32,415 nucleotides of DNA. Source: Phycisphaerales bacterium (GTDB lineage Bacteria > Planctomycetota > Phycisphaerae > UBA1845). The notes under the pieces were generated by a model that was not told the origin of the DNA, made no database searches, and saw only the letters and a list, made by a program, of their open reading frames with translations. The stretch is from contig QZJT01000050.1 in NCBI GenBank assembly GCA_003597935.1, positions 1 to 32,415 on the forward strand, in the 5' to 3' direction. A program made the translations under genes and the position numbers. Positions 24,305 through 32,148 of this stretch are shown piece by piece (position 1 is the first letter of the stretch; each line of letters begins with the position of its first letter).

Positions 24305-25447
24305 ATGACCCGTGTCGTGGTATTGGGTTGCGGACGGATCGGTTCCGCCATTGCCCGCGACCTGTGCGCGGACTCGTCGATGCGCGTGACGGTGGTGGAC
24401 GCCGCGGCCGCGAGCTTCGCCGGCCTTCGTGGAGTGGCGAATCTCGAAACGAGGGTGGCGGATCTGGGCAGCGGCGATGCGATTCGCACGCTGGTCGAAG
24501 GCGCTGATATCGTCATCGGCGCTCTGCCCAGCGCGCTGGGATGGACGGCGCTGAAGGCCGTGATCGAAGCCGGCCGGCCCTACGTCGACATCTCCTTCCT
24601 GCCGGAAGACCCCCTCCAGTTCGACGGGCTGGCCCGCCAGCGCGGCGTGACCGCGGTGGTCGATTGCGGCGTCGCGCCGGGGCTGGCGAACCTGCTGGTC
24701 GGCCACGGCGATGCCCAGCTCGATTACACGGAACGGGTCGAATACTACGTCGGCGGGTTGCCCTTCGCCCGGCGCTGGCCTTACCAGTACAAGGCGCCCT
24801 TCGCCCCGCTGGACGTGCTCGAAGAATACACCCGCCCCGTTCGGCTGCGCGAGAACGGCCGTCTGGTCACGCGGCCGGCGCTGTCGGAGCCGCACCTGGT
24901 GGACTTCCCGCGGGTGGGCACGCTGGAGGCGTTCAACACCGACGGCCTGCGCACTCTGCTGACCACGATCGCCGCGCCGAACATGAGGGAGATGACGCTG
25001 CGCTATCCAGGCCACGCAGAGCTGATGCGCGTGCTGCGGGAGACGGGGCTGTTCGGCAAGGATCCGATCGAGGTCGCGGGCGTGACCGTGCGGCCGATCG
25101 ACGTCACCGCACGGCTGCTCTTCCCGCACTGGGAACTGGAAGCCGGCGAGGCGGAGTTCACCGTGCTGCGGGTAGTCGTCAGCGGCCTTCGGGGCGGCCG
25201 GCCGGCGACGGTGCGGTTCGATCTGTTGGACAAGTACGACCCTGCAACCGGGCTGACGTCGATGGCGCGAACGACGGCGTTCCCTTGTGCCATCGTGGCT
25301 CGGATGATCGCCGAGGGTACGTTCCGCCGGCCCGGTGTGACCCCCCCCGAGGTGCTGGGCCGCGAGGATGCGCTGGTGCAACGGATGCTGGAGGAACTCG
25401 CACGCCGCGGCGTGAACGTCCGGCGCGTCGATGCGCCTGGCCCGTGA
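24305..25447 (+). CDS. saccharopine dehydrogenase-like NAD(P)-dependent oxidoreductase
   Basis: The protein has 380 aa. An N-terminal Rossmann domain carries VVVLGCGRIGSAIARDL (GxGxxG at residues 8-13), VTVVDAA as the second strand, and ADIVIGALPSALG. VDCGVAPGLANLLVGH and YYVGGLPF are hallmarks of the saccharopine dehydrogenase C-terminal/lysine 6-dehydrogenase-like group, which forms or oxidises imino-linked amino acids. Substrate cannot be told from sequence; lysine dehydrogenase and carboxynorspermidine-type relatives are both possible. The ATG at 24305 is fixed by AAGGAGG nine nt upstream and by the Rossmann motif starting at residue 4. Confidence 0.9.
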   Translation: MTRVVVLGCGRIGSAIARDLCADSSMRVTVVDAAAASFAGLRGVANLETRVADLGSGDAIRTLVEGADIVIGALPSALGWTALKAVIEAGRPYVDISFLPEDPLQFDGLARQRGVTAVVDCGVAPGLANLLVGHGDAQLDYTERVEYYVGGLPFARRWPYQYKAPFAPLDVLEEYTRPVRLRENGRLVTRPALSEPHLVDFPRVGTLEAFNTDGLRTLLTTIAAPNMREMTLRYPGHAELMRVLRETGLFGKDPIEVAGVTVRPIDVTARLLFPHWELEAGEAEFTVLRVVVSGLRGGRPATVRFDLLDKYDPATGLTSMARTTAFPCAIVARMIAEGTFRRPGVTPPEVLGREDALVQRMLEELARRGVNVRRVDAPGP

Positions 25448-25615
25448 CGGCCTCGGCGGGGGGACGGCGGCGTCGCCGGATGGCTCGCCGTTCCTGTGGC
25501 GTCCATCGGCCGTCCGGCGTAGGATGGGCGCCGGCTGGAGAGCGGTGTCGGCGGCCCGGCGCGGAATGGGTCCGTCCGGCAGGCTCATTTCATTTACGGT
25601 TTTCGGAGAAACGCG

Positions 25616-26161
25616 ATGCGCGGAACGTGCAGACTGACAGCGAGCGTATTGGCTGGCGTGTGGGCAGTGTGGCTGGGCGGCTGCACCCAAAGCCCCTTGC
25701 AGACGTCGGTGGACATGCCCCTGGGCGACGCGCTGGGGGCGTTCGAGGTGACCGCCGACGAACCGGCGGAAAAGAGCGGCACGACCTCGTTCGACGCGCC
25801 GCTGACGGTGGGCAGCGGGTCCATCACCGTGGATCCGTCGGCGATTACCGTCACGCCGTCCGGGGCGCTGAAGGAACTGATCCAGGCGCAGCAGGAAGGG
25901 AGCGAACTGGTCATCACCGTGTGGATCGACTCGGTGGAGAACCTGGAATCGGTGTGCGGCGGCGGCGAACAGTATGGGCCGTTCACCGTCACGCTCGACG
26001 ACAACTTCGTGCCGCAGTCGGTCGAGCCGGCCCGGGTCAATCTGACCCAGAACACGCTGGACTTGCTGAATTCGGGCGAGTTCAGCCTGTGCATCCGCGT
26101 GGTCAGCCCGGTGACCGGGCAGGTGCGCATCGAGGCGCTGGCGCTGCGGCTGGGTCTGTAG
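25616..26161 (+). CDS. small exported lipoprotein of unknown function
   Basis: The protein has 181 aa. Its signal peptide ends in a lipobox (VWLGGC, Cys22-23 region), so the protein is probably lipid-anchored. The mature part alternates beta strands (LTVGSGSITVDPSAITVTPS, LVITVWIDSVENLESVCGGG, YGPFTVTLDDNFVPQSVEP) and looks like a single beta-sandwich with two further Cys residues (SVCGG and FSLCIRV) that could form a disulfide. No family was recognised. GGAGAAA precedes the ATG. It is 168 nt after the dehydrogenase and is followed by a strong terminator. Confidence 0.75.
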   Translation: MRGTCRLTASVLAGVWAVWLGGCTQSPLQTSVDMPLGDALGAFEVTADEPAEKSGTTSFDAPLTVGSGSITVDPSAITVTPSGALKELIQAQQEGSELVITVWIDSVENLESVCGGGEQYGPFTVTLDDNFVPQSVEPARVNLTQNTLDLLNSGEFSLCIRVVSPVTGQVRIEALALRLGL

Positions 26162-26196
26162 CCGGTCGCGGGCGTAACAAGACCGGCAGTCGACGA

Positions 26197-26218
26197 GGGA
26201 CGCACGGGCGTCCCTTTT
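26197..26218 (+). terminator. intrinsic terminator after the lipoprotein gene
   Basis: GGGACGC-ACGG-GCGTCCC makes a perfect 7-bp GC-rich stem with a 4-nt loop, followed directly by TTTT and a T-rich stretch, 36 nt after the lipoprotein stop codon. Confidence 0.85.
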
Positions 26219-26297
26219 GCATTTCGCTTGTCCACCGTGCCGATGAACTCGGGGTTGCAGGCGTGGCATCGGCGTGACCCGCATGGCCGGGTGTACT

Positions 26298-26368
26298 TTT
26301 CCACAGCGGTAGCAGCGTGAGAGTGCCTCCCGAAACGCAGTGCGTTCTGGCTGCTACCGCTGTGGAAA
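26298..26368. repeat. 71-nt palindromic element with 19-bp perfect arms
   Basis: TTTCCACAGCGGTAGCAGC at 26298-26316 is the exact inverse complement of 26350-26368. The 33-nt centre contains a second small palindrome (AACGC-AGT-GCGTT). It is intergenic, between the convergent lipoprotein gene and the 26462-27763 gene. It has the same architecture as the 69-nt element in mfd but an unrelated sequence. Confidence 0.88.
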
Positions 26369-26418
26369 CCGTTCCGGCCCCGCATCGACACCTGGCCGTA
26401 AACACCTGATCCGCCACG

Positions 26419-26460
26419 GGGGATATCCCCTCTGATTTGCGTCCATCTGCGTCCATCGGC
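26419..26460. repeat. GGGGATATCCCC palindrome and 10-nt tandem repeat
   Basis: A perfect 12-nt palindrome (26419-26430) is followed by two 10-nt units, GTCCATCTGC (26441-26450) and GTCCATCGGC (26451-26460), ending two nt from the stop codon of the minus-strand gene. In transcript terms these lie just 3' of that gene. Confidence 0.65.
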
Positions 26461-26461
26461 G

Positions 26462-27763
26462 TCAGCGACCGCCGTCGGCACACTGTGGGCGTGATTCCGT
26501 CGCCGCAGGGCACCACCAACGCACGCTCGGCTGGTAGGTTGAAACATCGAGTTCTACGCACTTTCCGCCGGCAACCAGAAGCACAGGCGCCACGACGACG
26601 ACGCTGTTAAACAGCGTCCACTCGACGTCGACACGATCGGCGGGTGGGTGAAGCGCGTATTCCATCCGGACGAGGATCCGCGACGTCCAGTAGCTCAGCC
26701 GCGCCGGCGCCGCGGTTACTTCCGGCTCGATGTCACCGACGTTCAGGAACCTGGCCGCCACCTTGCCGTTGGTGGCGCGGTCACCCAGAATCAAGTCACT
26801 GGCGTCGTTGTCGCCCCCGACGAGGGCCGGCCGCGAGCCGTCGATGCAGAGGCGGATCCGTTCGGCGCAGAATCGGGCGAATCGCGCGGCCGCGGCGTCC
26901 TGCTCGGCCGGGTCGAGGAAGTCTCGCTCCGCCCGCGGCAGCGGCATCCACGTTTCGATCATCGGCGCAGGGACGTAGACTGAAACTCGTACCTTTTCGT
27001 CCTCGATGGCCACCACGCCGCGCAGCGTCTTGAACGCATCGGTCAGCACGAACGCGCGGCGGTCGCACGGTGCATGCGCTCCCGCGGGATGCCATGAACT
27101 CGGCGTCTCGGGCGGCGTGTCCGCGACCGGGCCGACGGCCGGCGGATCGTCATTCCCGGCGGGCGGGCGGCGCTCCCACGTCACGACTTCCACGTTGCCA
27201 CCGGTGGTGAGTGTCAACTCGTTTGTGCCCCCCCCGCCGGCGGAACGGACGGCGATCGCGATCCGCGTGCCCAGCGCGCCGGCGCCGTCCGTCGGGCGCT
27301 GCTGGAACGACAGATACCGCCCGGCGCGGGATACGTCGTATTCGAGGACGTACTCGACGAGCGTGCGGCGCAGCTCGTCGCCGGACACCCGTTCGGACGC
27401 GGCGGCGACGCGTGCGGCCTTCAGGCGGCCTTCGATGCGACGACCGTGGCCATCGCGAACGATCAGCCGCTCCAGCAGCCCCTCGGCGCGGCGGGCCGCG
27501 CATGCCTCGACATCGTGCAGCGCATATCCGCCATCGACGGGCAGCAGCCGCCTATCGTGAAGATAGTCGTCGGCTGCTCCCGAGAGGGTCAGCGTCAGCC
27601 TGCCGTCCTCGATGACGCCTACGCCGCGCAGGGTCGAGATGGTGTGCGCCCATGCCGGCAAGGCGGCCGAGGCTGCAATCGCGGCGCCGAGGATGGTAAG
27701 GGCGATCCGAACCGCGACCGTCAGGGAGCCGCCCGGGGCACAGCGCTGGCCGTGAAGCAACAT
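26462..27763 (-). CDS. exported protein with internally duplicated domain, function unknown
   Basis: The protein has 433 aa. The N-terminus has a signal peptide (hydrophobic VAVRIALTILGAAIAASAAL, cleavage near PAWA-HTIS). The mature protein has two related halves, each opening with the same phrase: TLRGVGVIEDGRLTLTLS and TLRGVVAIEDEKVRVSVYV. Each is followed by a D-rich helical part and by strands ending in a hydrophobic run, indicating an ancient duplication. No enzymatic motif was recognised. The ATG at 27763 was chosen as the first start ahead of the signal peptide; the frame stays open upstream only because it runs into repeats. Codons for residues 11-20 (SLTVAVRIA region) come from a REP-like core. 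It lies downstream of the alpha-mannosidase on the same strand. Confidence 0.7.
   Translation of the reverse strand: MLLHGQRCAPGGSLTVAVRIALTILGAAIAASAALPAWAHTISTLRGVGVIEDGRLTLTLSGAADDYLHDRRLLPVDGGYALHDVEACAARRAEGLLERLIVRDGHGRRIEGRLKAARVAAASERVSGDELRRTLVEYVLEYDVSRAGRYLSFQQRPTDGAGALGTRIAIAVRSAGGGGTNELTLTTGGNVEVVTWERRPPAGNDDPPAVGPVADTPPETPSSWHPAGAHAPCDRRAFVLTDAFKTLRGVVAIEDEKVRVSVYVPAPMIETWMPLPRAERDFLDPAEQDAAAARFARFCAERIRLCIDGSRPALVGGDNDASDLILGDRATNGKVAARFLNVGDIEPEVTAAPARLSYWTSRILVRMEYALHPPADRVDVEWTLFNSVVVVAPVLLVAGGKCVELDVSTYQPSVRWWCPAATESRPQCADGGR
27705..27732 (-). repeat. REP-like core inside the signal peptide of the 26462-27763 gene
   Basis: The minus strand reads GCGGCTCCCTGACGGTCGCG followed by GTTCGGAT, the same core as the 31-nt repeats in dnaE2 (one difference over the shared 26 nt). 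Here it is translated in another frame and forms the start of the hydrophobic signal segment. Confidence 0.75.
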
Positions 27764-27966
27764 GCGCGTACAGGACGTCGCGCTCGAGCCGCTTCCTGAC
27801 GGGCGCGGTTCGGATGCGCGCGGCTCGGATTCGCGCCGACCTGCACACGGCACGTCCGCGCGGGCTGAAGCCCGCGGCTCGCTGCCGGCACGCGATCGCG
27901 CAGGGCGACTCAGGTCGCTTCCTGACGGGCGCGGTTCGGATGCGCGCGGTTCGGATGGGCGGGCCG
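27764..27966. repeat. intergenic REP cluster between alpha-mannosidase and the duplicated-domain gene
   Basis: Two 41-nt direct repeats (27790-27830 and 27916-27956, one mismatch) contain CCTGACGGGCGCGGTTCGGA, the same family as the dnaE2 and 27705 copies. Between them lies the 33-nt element 27857-27889 that recurs inside rlmI. No gene is present in this 203-nt spacer. Confidence 0.9.
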
Positions 27967-30900
27967 TCATCGTGGCTTCGCAGAATCGACCTGCACGACG
28001 TGTACGTCGATCTCCGTAAAGAACGTCCCCTGCCCAACGTCCTGGGCCACCCACAGCAGGTGCCGGAACGGCCCCAGCGGGCCGTCCGCGTCGGCGATCG
28101 ACGAACCGTGAATGCCGCCCTCACCGAGCGCCTTCGTCCGCACCACCGCGATCAGCGTCCAGCCCTCGTGCCGGTCATGCGTGATGTCGGCCGTGGGCAT
28201 CGTCTCCGCGTTGGAGCCCCACAGCGAGAAGTACTGAGGAGCGCGGTCACTGCGGTGCCACGAGTAGGTGTTGACGCGCGCGAGGGGCAGGTTGCGGCCC
28301 AGGTCCACGAAGAACCGCCCTTCATTGTCGTACCAGACGCACCGCTTCGTGTCGTCATCGTTCGCCGCCACGTCGCCGTCGTTGAGGCGCGGCAGCGTGC
28401 CGTCCACGGCGCCGGCGCCACGGTGAGGCGGGAAGCGGCCGTCCGGGTCGAAGGCATAGAAGACGACGTGGTTGTCGGACGATGCATCGGCGTAGTCCGT
28501 CGTCACGGGCGCCCCCAGCGAAAGCGCCTCGAACGTCTCCTGCCGGTCGATGGCCGCGTCGGCGATCGGGGTGACGCCCTGAAAGACCGGCGGCGGATAG
28601 ACGTGACGGAAGGTCACGGGCCGTCGCCCGGTGAAATCGTCATAGAGCGGCGTGGCCGGCCGCACGCCGTCATTGACGCCGCGGGCGAGCGTAACCGCGA
28701 AGACCACGACGCGCGGATCGTCCGGCAGGGTGAGCGTGTCCGCCCCGGGCGGCACGTCCAGCCCGTACTTGTACAGATAGCTGAACCGGTAGGCCTCGTT
28801 GCCGTCCGGGGCGTGACGATGGGTGGCGAACCAGGCGACGTCGTCGCGCTTGACGTAGCCGGGCGTGATGCCGGTCACGCTCCCTTCGCAGATGTGATCG
28901 ACTTCGCCGAACGTGGTGTCCCAGGTGCGGTTGTCCCACTGACCGATGAAGCCGGTCCAGGACTGGATCGACAGGTCGGTGGCGGCGGCGCCGATCGTGA
29001 AGCGTGCGGTTACGTCGTCTTCCGCGGCCGCCAGCAGATAGAGCCGCTCGCAGTCGCCGTCGGGCAGCGGAATCCGCTGCCCTTCGCAGCGTATAGCGTT
29101 CCTGTCGTCGCCCGTCGTCGCCAGGTCGAACTCGATCCCGTCGCTGACGAGCGTTGCGGGCAGCACCTCGGCCGGATACGTGCGCCCGTCGGCGTCCATG
29201 CGGCCGCCGGTCTGATCCGTGTCGCTCGTGACGACGTCGGCGTTGTATTCGACGGCCACCGTCCGGCACTGCGGCGGATCCAGCTTCACTGGCGCCTGCG
29301 CCAGCTTCACGCAGAAGCTGCGCGGACGATAGGGCTGCACGTCGAATGCGAGCTTACCCTGCACCGTCTTCGCGTCGCCGATGCGGCGTTCCTGTCCATC
29401 CACCTCGTACGCGTCCGCGATCGGCGCGGCCAGCGCCAGTTCCACGTCTTTCGCCTCACGACCCCACAGTTCCTGTACGCGGACCATGACGCGGTCGCCG
29501 TCCTCGGCCCGCTTCAGCGCCCGCACGTCCACCTGTTCGGTGCTCACCCGCAACCAGGAGAACGTCGGACCGAGATCGCCGGCGTGCTGCTCGGCCGTGA
29601 ATACCTGCAACGGCTGGTTGAGCCGGCGCGCCTGCCATTCGCTGCGCCCGTCGCGCCAGTCGCCGGTGTGGCCGTAAACGGCGTAGGTAATGTCATGCCG
29701 GCCCCAGTCCTGGCTGTGCTGATCGAGATAGCTTCGCCGCACGCCCGGCGTGTACAGGAGCGTCAGCCGCAGTTCGTTGTCGGCCGGCTTGTCGGAGCCG
29801 AACTTGCAGTCCTCCAGGACCGACACGCCGTACTTTCCGGATGCGTCGGTCAGGTCGAACCACTCGTGGGACGGCACCTCGTAGCGGGTCGGCTCGTTGT
29901 CGCCGCGCTGGATCGTGCCCATGCCCCAGTTGTAGGTGGCGTTCGGGTTGGACACGGCCAGCGGGAACGACGCTTTCAGGGCGCACTCGGTCGATTGCCA
30001 GTCCACGTCGCACTTGAACTCGATGCGCCGGCCCGCGCTGCCTGCGGAGAGGCGAATCTGTTGCGTGATGATCGAATTGCGGGCGGTGCGCTGGATTTCC
30101 AGGACGACGCGGGCCGGGCCGCGCTCGACGACGCGAACCTTCGCCGGACCCTTCACCCGGTCGATGGGTGGGTTCCGGCGGTCGTTCCAATCCATGTTCC
30201 ACGCCGGCCACGCCCGTGGTTTCTCGTAGGTGAAGACCAGCCCGGCCGGCGCGGCCAGCAGTTCGCGCTCGGCCTTCTTGTCGAAGATGCTCGACACGTC
30301 GCCGTCATCATTGATGGTGACGCGGTAGTACTCGTTCTCCAGCGCCTTCTCGCTGACCTTCAGCGTGGACGAGGGATCGCCCGCGGCATCAAGATCGCGC
30401 ACGTCGAACACCGTCAGCGACACCGGCAGCACGTCGGCCAGGAACGCGATACGAAGCGACGTGTCGCTGCGTTCCAGCAATTGAGACGGCATCCGGCGTC
30501 CGTAGCAGTCGAAGACGGCGACGTGGGCCGGAGGTCGCCGGCCGAAGTCGAGCGTCGCCTCGACGATGTCCTGCCGGTCGATCGACAGCGAATTGTAGAC
30601 CACCAGCGGCGCGCCCTTCACCCGCGTGTCCATCGCCCGCACGATGCCGCCGACCGAATCCCTGATGACGGCCGCAAAGCCGTTCATCGCCAGAATCTCG
30701 TCGTTCCATGAATAGGTGTACGCCCGCGGGATGCTGGTGCCGGGCAGGATGTCGTGCATCTGGTTCGCCAGGACGCGTTCCCATGAGCGGTTGATCTTCT
30801 CGAACGGATACGTCGCCGCCCCCAGCCAGTCGGCCGCCACCGCCGCCCGCTCGGCCGCGTCCGCGAGAATTTGGCCCTTGCGGTTCCACCGCTTCATATA

Positions 30901-32148
30901 GGCCTGCGACGTCAGCGTCCCTGCCGAGTGTTCGGTCAGCAGCAGATCGCCTCTGTAACGCGGGAGCCTGGCCCGCTGCTCGGGGGTGATGTCCTTGTAC
31001 ATCTGATCGCTGGAGACGAGGGCGACTTTGATCCTGCCGTCCGGCTGGTCGATGCTGGCGACGTAGTTGGCTACGTCCTCTTCGCGCGGCGCGCCGCCCT
31101 GGTCGCCGACGCCGTAATAATGGTAGTCGGCGAATACGCCGTACTTGCGGCCGTGGGTCTCGATCCGTTCGATCCACGTTTCATTCAGATCGACGCGGCC
31201 TTCCAGCGCCCGGGCATACGAGCCGGGGTCGAGGGCGGCGATGACCGACTGCCCGTCCAGCCCCTCCCACACGCCGATCTTGAACGGGATGCCCACGGCC
31301 GAACCCCACGTCAGCTTCTGCGTGGAAAAACCCCTCAGGCCGCAGTGCGCCCAGATGGAGGGCATGGACGCGGGGAAGCCGAAGCAGTCTGGGAGCATGA
31401 AGTCGACGCTCTCTTTTCCGAATTCGCGGCGGAAGAACTGGTTGCCATAGAGCACCTGGCGGATGATCGCCTCGGCCGAAGGCACGTTGGCGTCTCCCTC
31501 GTCCACCGACGAGCCGGAAACGTACCACTTTCCCGCGGCGATGTACTTTTTCAGCCGTTCGTACCGCTCGGGGTAATACTCCTTCATCATCCGGTATCGC
31601 ACTGAACCGGTGAAATTGAAGCGATACTGCGGATACTTCTCGAACAGGGCGAAATTATCGTCAAGGGTGTTCCTGATGTACCGGTCGATGGTGGTGCAGA
31701 AGTCCCAGCGCCATTGCGTGTCGAGGTGGGCGTAACCGACGCAGTAGAGCACTTTCTCCTTCGAGAGGTCGAACATGGGGGCGGCGTCGCTGAGGTTCGC
31801 CGCCGCCGCAGGGGATTCCTGCGAGGTCGCCTCCGCCGGGGATACTTGCGAGGTCGCCTCCGCCGCAGGGAAACCCTGCGACGTCGCCTCCGCCGAAGGG
31901 GAATCCTTCGGCGTCACCTCCCCTGCGGTGGGAGCCGGGGACATTTCGACGGGTTTGGCGGACGGATCCGCAACGGTTGCCGTGGACGCATCCTGGGCGG
32001 CTGTCCAGCCGGTGAAGGCCAGGACAAGAATCAGTGCGATCGTCACCGACGCCTGAACTTCTCGACACTTTGCGCACGTGTCCCTGTTCTCGCCGTAGAC
32101 CGCCCTGCTTTCGCCGTAGACCGCCCTGAGTTGAAGTGTGGGATTCAT
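27967..32148 (-). CDS. exported GH38 family alpha-mannosidase-like glycoside hydrolase
   Basis: The protein has 1393 aa. The N-terminal catalytic domain shows the zinc-binding YAHLDTQWRWDF (HLD at 141-143), the nucleophile segment MLPDCFGFPASMPSIW (Asp254), FSTQKLTWG and the helical-domain NQMHDILPGTSIP. This is the GH38 order; the family hydrolyses alpha-mannosides with retention. A long beta domain follows (VYNSLSIDRQDIVEATLDFG onward). The C-terminal about 200 residues contain a discoidin-like pattern (GRFFVDLGRNLPLARVNTYSWH). A hydrophobic segment at 32-50 (SVTIALILVLAFTGWTAAQ) directs export, preceded by an unusually long cytoplasmic head. Residues about 76-116 are a Pro/Ala/Ser/Thr linker made by a 30-nt repeat array. 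The ATG at 32148 has GGAAGAG upstream. Confidence 0.92.
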   Translation of the reverse strand: MNPTLQLRAVYGESRAVYGENRDTCAKCREVQASVTIALILVLAFTGWTAAQDASTATVADPSAKPVEMSPAPTAGEVTPKDSPSAEATSQGFPAAEATSQVSPAEATSQESPAAAANLSDAAPMFDLSKEKVLYCVGYAHLDTQWRWDFCTTIDRYIRNTLDDNFALFEKYPQYRFNFTGSVRYRMMKEYYPERYERLKKYIAAGKWYVSGSSVDEGDANVPSAEAIIRQVLYGNQFFRREFGKESVDFMLPDCFGFPASMPSIWAHCGLRGFSTQKLTWGSAVGIPFKIGVWEGLDGQSVIAALDPGSYARALEGRVDLNETWIERIETHGRKYGVFADYHYYGVGDQGGAPREEDVANYVASIDQPDGRIKVALVSSDQMYKDITPEQRARLPRYRGDLLLTEHSAGTLTSQAYMKRWNRKGQILADAAERAAVAADWLGAATYPFEKINRSWERVLANQMHDILPGTSIPRAYTYSWNDEILAMNGFAAVIRDSVGGIVRAMDTRVKGAPLVVYNSLSIDRQDIVEATLDFGRRPPAHVAVFDCYGRRMPSQLLERSDTSLRIAFLADVLPVSLTVFDVRDLDAAGDPSSTLKVSEKALENEYYRVTINDDGDVSSIFDKKAERELLAAPAGLVFTYEKPRAWPAWNMDWNDRRNPPIDRVKGPAKVRVVERGPARVVLEIQRTARNSIITQQIRLSAGSAGRRIEFKCDVDWQSTECALKASFPLAVSNPNATYNWGMGTIQRGDNEPTRYEVPSHEWFDLTDASGKYGVSVLEDCKFGSDKPADNELRLTLLYTPGVRRSYLDQHSQDWGRHDITYAVYGHTGDWRDGRSEWQARRLNQPLQVFTAEQHAGDLGPTFSWLRVSTEQVDVRALKRAEDGDRVMVRVQELWGREAKDVELALAAPIADAYEVDGQERRIGDAKTVQGKLAFDVQPYRPRSFCVKLAQAPVKLDPPQCRTVAVEYNADVVTSDTDQTGGRMDADGRTYPAEVLPATLVSDGIEFDLATTGDDRNAIRCEGQRIPLPDGDCERLYLLAAAEDDVTARFTIGAAATDLSIQSWTGFIGQWDNRTWDTTFGEVDHICEGSVTGITPGYVKRDDVAWFATHRHAPDGNEAYRFSYLYKYGLDVPPGADTLTLPDDPRVVVFAVTLARGVNDGVRPATPLYDDFTGRRPVTFRHVYPPPVFQGVTPIADAAIDRQETFEALSLGAPVTTDYADASSDNHVVFYAFDPDGRFPPHRGAGAVDGTLPRLNDGDVAANDDDTKRCVWYDNEGRFFVDLGRNLPLARVNTYSWHRSDRAPQYFSLWGSNAETMPTADITHDRHEGWTLIAVVRTKALGEGGIHGSSIADADGPLGPFRHLLWVAQDVGQGTFFTEIDVHVVQVDSAKPR
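31807..31910. repeat. array of 30-nt stem-loop units in the alpha-mannosidase linker
   Basis: Four units start at 31807, 31834, 31864 and 31894. Three hold hairpins: CGCAGG-GGATT-CCTGCG (31807-31823), CGCAGGG-AAA-CCCTGCG (31864-31880) and CGAAGG-GGAAT-CCTTCG (31894-31910). The second unit's stem is degraded. Units are joined by near-identical GGTCGCCTCCGC-type spacers. The array encodes repeats of the form EATSQ-SPA. Confidence 0.9.
32090..32128. repeat. 21-nt tandem repeat at the alpha-mannosidase N-terminus
   Basis: TCGCCGTAGACCGCCCTG occurs at 32090-32107 and 32111-32128, a 21-nt period. It encodes AVYGESR and AVYGENR, two copies of a heptapeptide ahead of the signal sequence. Confidence 0.85.

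Noticed and set aside
24029-26284. Long minus-strand open frame of about 751 codons opposite the saccharopine dehydrogenase-like and lipoprotein genes
   Set aside because: The + strand genes have ribosome binding sites, a Rossmann motif and a lipobox; the minus-strand translation is His/Arg/Gln-rich noise.
27814-30711. Long + strand open frame of about 965 codons
   Set aside because: It is antisense to the GH38 alpha-mannosidase and has no recognisable domain; the GH38 frame shows clear catalytic motifs.
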